Source: Scenedesmus sp. ARA3 | Taxonomy: Eukaryota > Chlorophyta > Chlorophyceae > Sphaeropleales > Scenedesmaceae | Length of the DNA stretch: 64,000 bases | NCBI GenBank assembly: GCA_004335835.1 | Contig: RWJK01001945.1 | Coordinates: 62,001-126,000 of the forward strand | Direction: 5' to 3' | In this document: positions 54,302-64,000 of the stretch, piece after piece | How positions within the stretch are numbered: the first letter of the stretch is position 1 | Layout of the letters: each line of letters begins with the position of its first letter | Position numbers and translations under genes: made by a program | The notes under the pieces: model-generated | The model's database searches: none | Told to the model about the DNA's origin: nothing | What the model saw: the letters and a program-made list of their open reading frames with translations, nothing else

Positions 54302-57300
54302 TGTGTTGTGAATGGATATGGCGAACTAGCGATGTGTTGTGCTGTGTAACTTACTTGAACGTGCGTGCTGGCAGGGGCTTGAAGACATGCATGTGCTGTG
54401 GTACACATGGGACGGATCGTCACGTGCAATGTGATCTGTGGATATGTGTCTGCGGCCGAGTGCCCCACTGCAGGTGCAGAGTGTTGACTTGCGCAGCGCT
54501 GACGGTTACTTTGTCGCTTCCACTACGTAGGTATACCTGGAACTAGCCGTCAGGGTGTTGAGCTGTGTACAGTTTTAACTGGAACGGCCGGGTTTGTGCG
54601 GGTAATTTCAATTGCCCAAGTAATGAAGGAGGAACTGGGTACCTTTCCAACCCTCATGAGCAGTAGATCGGCTCGCTGGGCTTGGCTTCAGGTGGGTCAG
54701 TCCATACTTTGGTATTGGTATTGGTTAAAATGCAGCGCTTACAAACCTTGTCGCAGGCTACGATCGTGCAGCTGCCCAAAAGCCATCATTGGTACTAAAC
54801 ACTGACACAAGGAACAGGTGTGGGCATTACCCGGCGGCTGAGCCTGCAAACATGCCACTCTCACGCCGTGAAACACATTCCTCCTTTAGAGTCACTCTAC
54901 GTAATATGGTATTATTCTGTAGTGCACTACACAGTACCCACAATAGTGGAGAGTGTGCGACACATCCAAGCTGATGTGCGCACACCTAGCCCAGCTTATG
55001 ATAAGCTGTAGGCTGCGCAGCCCCTTGGCTCATGTGCAGAACCTTGGCCAGCAAGCATACGTCAAACAGCCACACACGACACTGCTTGGTGCTGTTATGT
55101 CAGCAGACGGGCCTTGATGGGTAACATGATGATGAGCAGACGGGCCTTGCACGGGGCACTCCGTCTACATACCCAGAAGCATACACACCACAGTGGCAGC
55201 ACATGTGTGCGGTGTGCATTCCATCCTCAGCTGCTCTGCTCGAGATGCAGTGCTACACCACTAGTTGAGGTCGATCAATCGCAAGCTGCATGGCATGTGC
55301 AGTCGCACTCGCTGCGGCGCATGCGGCAAAGCACAGACCCTTGCTGCAACAGCCTAATGCAACAGCATGAGGTGGGTGATGGCTGCTGGGTGCAGACGCT
55401 GGCTCCGTTCAAACAACAAGCCAGGCTATACAGTTCTCTGTGTGCCCAGCAAACCAACCACCGGCCGCAATACAACAGAATAAAAAACACGTAGGTAGAC
55501 GGATACTGCAGTGCAGGGATCCCGGCACCACTGGCTAGTCACCAGAGCTGTGCAGCGCACAGCAGTCGGCGCTCACCCTGCCACACAACAAAGCGGCTAC
55601 ACAGATAGTACAGATCATGCATGGCAGACAAAACCATAAGCAAACTATCAGCGTCATGGCAGGTTGTGTTCGAGCCTGCAAATGATGTGTGCAATGTCCA
55701 GAGCCACAGCAGCAGCAGCAGCAGCAGCCGCAACTGCCCGCCAGGTGGCTGCTTGGTGTAACCACAGGCAAGAGGGTGCCACCCAATTTGCAACCGCCAG
55801 AACAGCTGCGCTTCTTGTGTTCAGGTTGCTGCCTATGCACATGCTGCTGCAAGACGTGCAGCCCCAAGGTGGCGTCATGCGCGCTGACCTCATTCCCCCG
55901 CAATACATCTTTCTGCTGATGGATGATGCACTTGGATGCCACAGAGAGCGCAACCAACCGCGTGCGGTGAGTCGCAGTAGTAGTAAAGCAGCAGCTCACA
56001 GGGTGTATGAATGTATTTTGCAGGCAACGCAGCAGACAGTGCCTGGCATGCACACTGCCAAAGCGAAAGAGTATAACACGACAGCAACAAGGCAAGTGCT
56101 CAAACAAGCAGCACCAACCACAACACACCACGTGCCCTGGCAGCAACTAAACAAAGGTTGTGTGCCTGCACGCTTTGGGTGTGCCGCTGCCTTGCTCATC
56201 AATGCACTCCAGTTGTACAGAACGCGCAATCAACCGCATGCGGTGAGCAGTGTACTTGTAAAGATCGCGGCTGTATGAATGTATTTTGCAGGCATAGCAG
56301 CGCAGCAGACAGTGCTTGGCATGCGCACTGTGGCCCACAGTGACGCAGTGAAAGGGTATAACACGACAGCAGCAGGGCAAGTGCTCCAGCAGGCAGCACC
56401 AACCACAATACACAACGCCCCCTGAGGCAGCAACCAAACAGAACTCGACTGCGTGCACCCGTGGCCTGTGTCGCTGTCTTGCTCACCATAAACGCACTCC
56501 ATCTGCACTTGCCTCACTCGCTGCAACAGGGTGCGCCAGGCGCGTGGCAACGTTGGAGCAGAGCAGACACGGCATTACGCAACACCAGGTGCATGCTGAG
56601 ACTCCTACAATGGTGCATGACCAGCTAACAACAGCACACATGTGACGCACGCGGTGGTTGTTTTGTGTTAGGTTTTATGCATGATCCGTGCCAGGCGGGT
56701 GACACCCACAGTTGACCAGCACATGACAAGAGCGCCCACCCACACAGCCGCGAATGGGGTATGCTGATCTGTACAGCAGCCGCCAGCTGCAACAACTGCC
56801 TCACACCAAACACACGTGTATGCCAGCATAGCCACAGCGGCAGCCATGGCATCCTGCAGGCGACAGCGTTTAACACACCGCAGCGACCACAGAACACAAT
56901 CTGGTTACAGCCAGCGCGCTGCACCGCCCGGCTGCCTGGTAATCCCAATGCAGGTGGCAGGCAGAGACCACACACACAGCAGCAACCGTTTTGGTGAAGC
57001 GAAACAATTGCCCAGGGCTGCACACCCCCCTGCTACAGACAGACCACACACGTCTCTTCAGCAGACACTACATCCACTAGCAACACAGCCGCATGCTCAA
57101 CAATAAACCTGGTTGCCTGCTGGTGTACCATCGTCGTCGCATTTGCAGGCCCACGGCAGCACTGCATGCACCTGCACAGCATGACGCACGCTGCACCCTT
57201 CCGGCGCGCATGCTGCTAATCAAGTGCCAGTTTTGTGCAGGAAGTGCGCCCTGCAACCTGCTTAAGACGCCTAGCCAGTGCTACGCTGCCTGCAGGGATG

Positions 57301-58266
57301 CAGCATGTTGTGCTGCCCAGCCAGCTGCAGGCGTGGAGGCCCGGCTGTGCTTGCACATGTTGCGCTGCACCCTGCTCGGCTTTATCGCCAATGCGCAGCA
57401 TAACAACACGCGTGACGCGTCCTACTAGAAAACAAGCTCGGCAGCTGGTAAATATGCATCCAGTGCAACAGCAGCCTCTGAGAGGACCGCAATACTGAGG
57501 AGCTAGTCCAGCAGGCCAGGTTCTAGCTTTTCCCGAGCCCTTTGACCTGCACGCGTGGCACAAGTGTGTGTGCCAGCCGCCGCCACAGCTGTCCTGCTCA
57601 CATCAGCAGCACACCAGGCACACCTGCCCTGTTGCAGACAACTAACGACAACCAGCATCGCTGCACTGCAAGCAGCAGCCGCAGCAATCCTCTGCATGCC
57701 CTGCGTATGAAGTCTTCATAGAAGCAGCCAACGAGCCCTGCATGCGTTCATTGCTGCAGCACCAACAGACAGCTGCACAAGCCAGGGCCACAACTGCATG
57801 TACCTGCCATAACATGCACGCGCCATAATCTGCCCATAATCTGCCCAGCCATGGCCCACTTTCCCCACAAGCGCATCCCTGTGCACACTTCTTTTTCAGC
57901 CATGCATGCATTGGGACCTTGCCACATGCAACAACGCCCAGCGCCGGACAAACTGATGTGACAGACAAGCGACGTCCGAAGTCCCACCCCTGCCCCCGGA
58001 CTCTTTCACATGATCTCGCGAACCATGTTATGTTCAATCAGCAGCAAACCCCGCCCTGAAGATAAGCCAGAACCCAGCACAATCGTACCGCGTTGCTTCG
58101 CAGCACACAGAGAACCATGCCCACCCACAGCAGCAAACCAGCCAGCTGCCTCTGCAGCTGTGCCAGAATCACAATAGCAGCCAGCAGCAGCAGCAGCAGC
58201 AGCACAGCAGGATGATGCATCCTGATTCTGGCTTCTGCGTTCAGTGCGCCCGCCTGCCGCAGCCTG

Positions 58267-58307
<41 letters not shown>

Positions 58308-58713
58308 ATGGTTGGGCGCGCCTCATGAAGCCGTTGCCAAGCCATACCAAGCTCCTGCAGCCAGCCAGGTCAGCACCAGCGGCACCCACAGCTGCAGCAG
58401 CACCTGCACAGCACCAGAAGCAGGGGCAGGGGCAGCGCAACAAGCTCAAACTAGATGCTAATAATTGCATGGAAGAAGCTGCCCCTGCCACGTATCACAC
58501 ATTTGTGCAGGAACAAACAGGATGCACACGTGGAGATGCCAGTAAGCCAAGCCCAGCAAGACCATTGCCGCATGCGCTGCGCAGCACACGAGCTCGATCT
58601 GCATGCTGCAGCCGCTGACACTGCTGCAGCCAGTCATCCGCCACATGATAATCTGGACAGTGTTGCGAGCAGTGCTATAGCTGGTCAATTGAAACTCGGC
58701 AGTTCAAGCTGTT
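54302..58713. other. convergent intergenic region, no gene supported
   Basis: Lies between the ARF-GEF gene (+) and the membrane-protein gene (-). It contains one diverged direct repeat (separate entry) and a CTG tract at about 58267..58307. Short ORFs in both strands lack motifs. A plus-strand segment at about 55824..55972 could be an exon with donor GTGAGT but has no supported partner exons. Confidence 0.4.
55945..56430. repeat. diverged direct repeat of about 220 bp in two tandem units
   Basis: Unit 1 is about 55945..56135 and unit 2 about 56217..56405. Shared blocks include a GCGGTGAG junction (near 55972 and 56241), ATGAATGTATTTTGCAGGCA, AGCAGACAGTGC, GTATAACACGACAGCA and a CAGCACCAACCACAA end. 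Spacing is about 270 bp. This resembles the exon-edge copies in known genes, but no gene is identified here. Confidence 0.85.
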
Positions 58714-60655
58714 TCAAACGTCCCCACCCACCTGAGGCAACTCCAGCCACCAGGGCAGGGCGTACACATGGCCCTGCATGGCAGCCACTGATGCCGGCAG
58801 GTGCTGCTGCTTGAAGCGCAGCCGGTAGCCGCGCTCAATGAGGAAAGTGGCGTACACAGACGCACACGACAGCAGCACCTGCACGCACGGGGCAGCGCAA
58901 GGGTTCTTGCCTTGTGACTCGTGTGTGTGCACTGTACATATGTCAATCATCATGCAGCTGGCACACTGCAGCGAGGAAGCCAGCCAGCAGCCCTGACGTG
59001 ACAGCAGGACACCGCTGGCCGCACAAATAACGATTGTTGCGCAGCAGTGCGACTTGAACGGCCAGGGGCCTGAAGCCTCAAGTGTGTCTCAGTGCTTGGC
59101 ATACTGTTCACTTATGCTGCTGGTGGCGCTGCGCAAAAGGCCTGTGCTCGCATGCTGACACTGCACGCTGCTGCTGCGCCGCACCCGCATGTTGCCTACA
59201 TTGCACTCTGCCGCTGCTGCCCACCTGCACGCTGCGTACATTGCACGCTGCCGCTGCTGCGCACCCGCATGTTGCTTACATTGCACGCTGCCGCTGCTGC
59301 CCACCTGCATGCTGCTGACCGTGGTGCTGCACACAGCGAGCGCAAGCGCCGGCTGATGCAGCTTGCGCCTGAACACGCCAGCCGCCGCTCTGTCGAGTGC
59401 TGCTGCCAGCCGCCGCCACGCCGCTGAGTCAGCAAAGGGCCCAGCCAGCAGCTGGCTGCAGGAGGGCCGCACAGTGGACCTGAGCACTGTGAGGCCCACG
59501 AGAGAGTTGATTGCAGCTGCAGAGGCAACACGCAGCGACGCAGGAAGGCAGCAGCAGCAGCAGCAGGGTGCGGCACGGAGGAGTTCACAGCTCTGCAGCA
59601 TCAAGAGACATGCGAGTTTGAAGGATGATAAGCGTGGAATCTGACACTGCTGCGCAGCCAGGCTGCAACTGATGTGGGCAAACTGCCATGCTTTGTTTTG
59701 ACCCACAATGCTCTGCTGCCGCTGCACGCTCGTTGTGCTTGGGTGCTGCAGCTCGTGTCACGCACGCATTCGCTGCTTTGCTCTGCTGCTGGCCACGCAC
59801 CTACACGCCAGCCATCCAGGAAGAACAGCGAGCCCACAAAGTTGTGCAGCGCGCCCGTCTTCACCAGCAGGTGCAGCACCGCAGCTGACACGGGTCCGCT
59901 CGGGTGCCCGGCCCTGACTGCACACTGCTGAACGTACGGCAGGGTCAACATACGCCGTGCAGTGGTGATGGCTGTGCGGTGCTTAGTGTAGAAGTCTGGG
60001 TACCGCCAGTGCAGCGCAAGCGCCAGCACGGCTGCCAGGCAGCACAGAGCTGTCAGCATTTGCAGCAGCAACTGCGATGGTGCAGTGGCCCAGCACGCAA
60101 GCCATATGACCAGGTCCAGGCGCAGAGACACGTTGTCGAAGGCCTTGAAGTTATAGTTGACGTGCCTGTGTAGCGTGGAGCGCAGCAGGCAGCCAGGCAC
60201 AGCAGCAGCACAGGCACAGCAGCAACAGCATGCTGTCAGGCTCCAGCACAGCACAAGCGCACGATATTGGAACTACATGCACAGCAGCTGATGCTGAGCT
60301 TCGACGAACAGGCTATCTGGGTTTGCCCTGAGATCAGGCAGTGCAGCAACAAAAGCGTTCGCGAATGGGCCCACCCGAAACACGCACCGCCTGACGGGGA
60401 AGCTCAAGGCTGTGCGGTGCTGTTGTGCTGTAGACAGCCAAACAGACTAACTCACCATTTTTGGAAGGCTTTGTCCACGAACCAGGGCCTGAAGGACGTG
60501 TCAAAAGGCAGAGTAGAGCTCCAGGCGTGCTTGCTTTGAGAAACATGTTGGCACACCGCCTGCCTCACTGCCGGACGATCTACAGGATCGGTGCTGTTAC
60601 GGGCTTTGCAGGAGGCCTCGGCAGCCTCGCACGAGGCCTGCGTGGGCTTCGCCAT
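58714..60655 (-). CDS. unknown multi-pass membrane protein (5' exon chain incomplete)
   Basis: I do not recognise the family. Three 3' exons chain in phase: 60165..59801, 59516..59305, 58878..58714, ending at a TGA. The first carries YNFKAFDNVSLRLDLVIW followed by hydrophobic stretches (LLLQMLTALCCLAAVLALAL) and a conserved-looking segment TGALHNFVGSLFFLDGWRV. The second has INSLVGLTVLRSTVRPSCSQ, and the last VLLSCASVYATFLIERGYRL with a WWLELPQ end. A likely first exon starts at 60655 (MAKPTQASCEAAEASC ... FRPWFVDKAFQK) and may join by donor GTGAGT to an exon starting after CCCCGTCAG near 60405 (RCVFRVGPFANAFVAALPDL), but its junction to 60165 is not resolved. Probably an integral membrane protein with three or more helices. 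Intron 4 has a tandem array of the exon edge. Confidence 0.5.
59140..59304 (-). repeat. tandem array after the membrane-protein exon ending at 59305
   Basis: About four imperfect units of roughly 43 bp built from GTGCAATGTAAGCAACATGC, GGGTGCGCAGCAGCGGCA and GCAGGTGGGCAGCAGCGGCA elements. The exon end plus donor (TGCAG then GTGGGC) recurs within the array near 59230. Confidence 0.85.
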
Positions 60656-61425
60656 CTACAATGCGATGTTGCTGGCAAGCTCAGCCATTTCGAACAGATA
60701 TGCAAATTATGGTAGTAAGTGCTAGCACGAGCTGCTGGATACTGCGCTGCTTTGCCACTTGGGAGGATTTGGACCGTCATCGGTGTTAGCTGCCACAGCA
60801 TTGGTGACCTAACTCAATGGCCCCCTGGAGGGCTGTTTTCCCAAGCTGAAGCTTTCAGACGTACTTATCAGCATAGTCTAGGGATCCTTTCCTGCTGGAA
60901 GCGTGGCTGAACGTCATGGGACCCTAGCAGCTGTGATGCTGCAGTGCCATCACCTGGTAGCCACCAGTGGGATGGTGCCAGCCTGGGCGGCGTTGAAATG
61001 GCCTGCACCTCGGAGGTTTCAGAGTCTGATTTAATTGCAGCATCTTATGTACAGCATCTTGGTCGCAGGCATCATGTGGTCAGCACATGCGATGCAGCGC
61101 GGCGGCATATATATTTGCAGCACCCGCCTCGTCAGGCAGAGCACTCAGTGACTGGCCCAGTGGCACAATGCCGCATGTGCTGCTGCAGCAGTCACTAACA
61201 GGCTTACGCCCGTCTAGAGGCAACCATTAAAGCAATGCTTGCAGTCTCATTACTACATAGGCGGGGCTTCATGCAGCGGCATGTCAGGCAGTGCACGCCT
61301 CAGCATGGCATGGGGGCCATGGTGGGACACAGCACTCATCTTGCCCACAACCTCCGCTGCACCAGGTGCACGCACCTGCCCCCACAGCACACAAAGGCTA
61401 GCACAGCAGTCTGCGGTAGAAAGAG
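60656..61425. other. intergenic region, no gene supported
   Basis: 3' flank of the ITP/XTP phosphatase gene and 5' flank of the membrane-protein gene. Short ORFs only. Confidence 0.5.
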
Positions 61426-62955
61426 TCAGCAAACTAACTCAGGATATAGTCCAGGGTTCATGTATGGGATGAGCGCCATAGCCACAACCTGCTCATAATA
61501 ATCCGCGCGTGTGACTACATCGTGCGTCAAATGCCCCACGGTGCCGCTGCCCTTGCCAGATTCGAAACGGCCAAATAACATGTCATCTGCAGCTCCTAGC
61601 TCCAGGCCCTGCTGCAGCACCAGGTCTGCCAGCTGGCGTGGCAGCAGGAACTCTGCCGACCTGGCAGTGCTGATGGCACCTGCGGATGGGAGAGCGCGAA
61701 GCAAGGCAGACGCATCAAGTTGTCACTTGCAAGTGCCGCAAAGCTGTTCCCGAGGAATGTGTGGCTAAACCTGTGGGTCGGCTCTGGCAACATGCTGTGG
61801 TGCAGCACAGAGGGTTTGTGGTACCTGTCCACCTGCTGCAGCGTGTTGCTGGCTGGCAAAAATGCAAGTTCCTGCCGTAACCAGCAGCAGGAATTCTGCT
61901 GACCTGGCGGTGCTGATGGCACCTGCGGGTGGGGCAAGGACAGCCAATTTGTGTGGCAGGAGCAACGCAGGCGCGTCAAGTTGTCGCTTGCAAGCGCGGC
62001 GCAGCAGGCGTGACGTGCTTGATGCGTCCTTGGGTCTTGCTGCCTCTACGGAATGTGTGGCTGATCCTGTGGGGTGGTCCTGGCAACATGCTGAGCAGCA
62101 GCACAGAGGATTTGCCCATTACCTGTCCACCCGCAGCAGCGTGTTGCAGGCTGCATTGCAAAGGGATCTTCTGCCGTACCCAGAAGAATCAACCCCGCAC
62201 CTCACCTGCTGCCGCTGAGGCTTGCTTCACTGCTGCCCAGGCGAAGCAGTGCAGGCCATCACTGCCGCGCTGCAGCAGCCCTCCCTCGATTGACACAAGC
62301 AATGCATCTTTGGGCCAGTCCTGGCGCTGCCTGTGTATGCTGTGGATGCGGTTCACGGCCCTGCAGGCAACACGCCGCTGAGTCTGTGACAAGGAGTTTC
62401 CACAGCACCTGGGAGGTGCTAGTGCTGCTGCCGCCTGCACATCAGCTGCATGCTGAGGCGGCTGGCATTTGCTAGTGCTGCTTGCTCATGCTTTCAGCTC
62501 TGGTCTGCTTGCTGGCGTCCACAGCACCGTGCAGCACCAGTACTGCCTGAATGCACCAAAGCTCAGTTGTTCATTGCTGCTGTTGCTGTAGTAATGCTGC
62601 GCGCACCCTTTGAGTGTCTCCTCGTCTCCCATCGGCTGGCCTGGCACACCCGACTCGCTCTCAACACCTGCACAGGCAACACACCCTGCTTTTAGCTCCA
62701 CTACTAGTGCCGCTTGAAGCGCGCTGGAACCAATAGGCTGCATAGCACCTCAGGGCGAACTAGCCTTTTACCAAATGCATAGTAGCTGCAGGCCAGTGCA
62801 TGCTGGTTGTACAATCACATAAGCGCACCTTGAAACACCATGCGTCTGCGTGGAAAGCAGCGCTGCACAGCAGCAGTGGCCGCTGCAATCTTGGCAGGGT
62901 TCTTGCTGGCCACCACCACCAGGCGGTCACCACCCGGCACCAGCAACCCTCCCAT
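61426..62955 (-). CDS. inosine/xanthosine triphosphatase, YjjX/DUF84 family
   Basis: House-cleaning nucleotidase that hydrolyses non-canonical purine triphosphates (ITP, XTP) so they are not built into nucleic acids. Four exons chain in phase to 198 aa: 62955..62829, 62667..62607, 62360..62206, 61679..61426. Family segments in order: VVVASKNPAKIAAATAAV (phosphate-binding N-terminus), ESGVPGQPMGDEETLKGA (nucleobase/phosphate loop), AVNRIHSI, ALLVSIEGGLL (acidic metal-binding Glu), ARSAEFLLPRQLADLVLQ, GSGTVGHLTHDVVTRADYYE and a final VAMALIPYMNPGLY. Length is close to bacterial YjjX (about 170 aa). The start is the first ATG before the conserved beta strand. No targeting peptide is obvious. Intron 3 carries a copy of the exon 4 start. 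Confidence 0.88.
61700..62190 (-). repeat. duplicated intron 3 segment with exon 4 start copy in the phosphatase gene
   Basis: A copy of the exon 4 start (GAISTARSAEFLL after an AG) begins at 61922, 243 bp upstream of the real start at 61679. Intron blocks such as GGAATGTGTGGCT, GGCAACATGCTG and CAGCGTGTTGC occur in both 61700..61880 and 61970..62160, so most of the intron is made of two diverged units. Confidence 0.9.
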
Positions 62956-64000
62956 GCTTGATCTCTTCTTGCTTTTATGCTGCCCCAGCAAGCAGCTCGA
63001 GCCTGCTGCGGTGATGTGTGCGCAGCGCTAACACCTGCTGTGCTGGAGTTCTGCTGGAACACATGCCATCACCGCATCAGTACTCAGGTAGGTGGGCAGC
63101 AGGTAGAGAGTCCAGCGAAACGATGGTAACAAATCTACACGTTACTGCCGACAGCAGGTGATATCTGCTCAGCCAAAGCTACCCCTTGCAGCTGCTCCTC
63201 CTGCTGCTGCTGCTGCTGCCGCTGCTGCTGCTGCTGATCCCGCCTCCTGCTGCTGCTGAATCCGGTAGTCGTTGATGGCAGCAGTACTAACTGCAAGTTT
63301 TTTTTGTTTTCTGTGCTATATCGTCCTGAAGGCTTCCGCGCTCGCAGAACTACTGGCTCGCGCTCTTTCTGATCAGAATCCTGTCAGCGCAATTACCGTG
63401 TAAAGAGTTGCAGGAAATATTGTGGGAAAACATAGGAAAGTCACCTCGCGTTTATTACACCAAAGTTCGTTATTGCCTTGCTTCCAACACAGCCCTTGCA
63501 CCTGGAACCCTTCACACCCTGTGATAAATTCTTGCAGGACGGTCCTGGGTGACCTGGCGGCAAAGCAGCCCATGCCGTCAACTGGAAAACAGCCGTCAAG
63601 CGACCTCAGGTGCCGGAACAGGAAGTCATGTACTTGCAGCAGATCGCAGCAGAGCACGACAGCACCACACATCACCAGCATGCCTTCAGCGCTGCCAGCA
63701 AACAGAAGGCTGGCTGAATGCGCCCTCTCCCGCCATACCCCCTCTCGCATCCGCAGCTGCAAGGGGCCGAATGGCAGTCAAATAGCACTGCACCCCCATG
63801 AAGCCAGCAACCCCTAGCGGCCTGGCTAGGAGGTGCCTGAGTCCTAGGAGGGCTATATAGCCTATATATGTCAGGCTACACTGCATGCGCCCAACAAACT
63901 GATTCACACCAGCGCACTGCTGCCATCTGAGCAAGGCATTGCAGCACGCATGCAGCTGTTGCAAAGCCCACTGCAATAGCATGACACAAAAAGCATTGAA
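62956..64000. other. 5' flank of the phosphatase gene and right window edge
   Basis: CTG-rich patches at 63200..63260 and one modest minus-strand ORF (next entry). A TATA-like CATATATAGGCTATATAG (minus strand, near 63851..63870) lies about 90 to 110 bases upstream of that ORF. Confidence 0.4.
63373..63762 (-). CDS. orphan ORF, 129 aa, doubtful
   Basis: A single uninterrupted frame with no recognised motif. Composition is more protein-like than most non-coding frames here (a VVLCCDLLQVHDFLFRHLRS stretch and several Trp and Phe). A TATA-like element lies about 100 bases upstream. It may be a chance ORF or one exon of a larger gene. Confidence 0.2.
   Translation of the reverse strand: MQLRMREGVWRERAHSASLLFAGSAEGMLVMCGAVVLCCDLLQVHDFLFRHLRSLDGCFPVDGMGCFAARSPRTVLQEFITGCEGFQVQGLCWKQGNNELWCNKREVTFLCFPTIFPATLYTVIALTGF

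Overview
The window is nuclear DNA from a eukaryote, most likely a chlorophyte green alga of the Chlorophyceae (Scenedesmus- or Chlamydomonas-like; this placement is inference). The signs are GC-rich genes cut into many short exons with GT-AG introns, pervasive CAG/CTG triplet tracts read as poly-Gln, poly-Ala or poly-Ser, TGTAA-type polyadenylation signals downstream of several genes, and a typical plant/algal gene set. There are no operons and no CRISPR, insertion sequence or rRNA signals.

Layout from left to right: (1) the 3'-truncated part of an ICME-like alpha/beta hydrolase (-, 1..1868); (2) glycerol kinase (+, 2869..7350, 10 exons, 618 aa); (3) a papain-family cysteine protease (-, 10430..14827, 10 exons, 465 aa); (4) a secreted alginate-lyase-domain protein (-, 16898..20833, 8 exons, 704 aa); (5) a proteinase-K-like subtilase with an extra N-terminal beta-sandwich-like module (-, 22554..27493, 17 exons, 741 aa); (6) a small unknown protein (+, 28406..29333, 3 exons, 147 aa); (7) a bZIP transcription factor (-, 33295..36339, 3 exons, 620 aa); (8) a BIG-type Sec7 ARF-GEF (+, 37244..54301, 30 exons, 2115 aa); (9) the 3' exons of an unknown membrane protein (-, 58714..60655); (10) an ITP/XTP phosphatase of the YjjX/DUF84 family (-, 61426..62955, 4 exons, 198 aa); (11) a doubtful orphan ORF (-, 63373..63762). 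I rebuilt the exon chains by hand. For genes 2-8 and 10 every exon phase agrees with the next and the chain ends at an in-frame stop, which is strong internal support.

The genes do not form one pathway. Three neighbouring minus-strand genes (cysteine protease, alginate-lyase-like, subtilase) all encode proteins with signal peptides and look like extracellular or vacuolar hydrolases.

The most striking feature is structural. In at least seven of the ten main genes, introns carry one to five partial copies of the neighbouring exon edge together with its splice site, at spacings of about 90 to 250 bp. Some are copies of the acceptor plus the start of the next exon (upstream introns). Others are copies of the exon end plus the donor (downstream introns). 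The last coding segments of the glycerol kinase and alginate-lyase genes are repeated past their stop codons in the same way. One 128-bp unit pair differs at a single base, so the process seems recent or ongoing. The subtilase, with 17 exons, shows no such copies.
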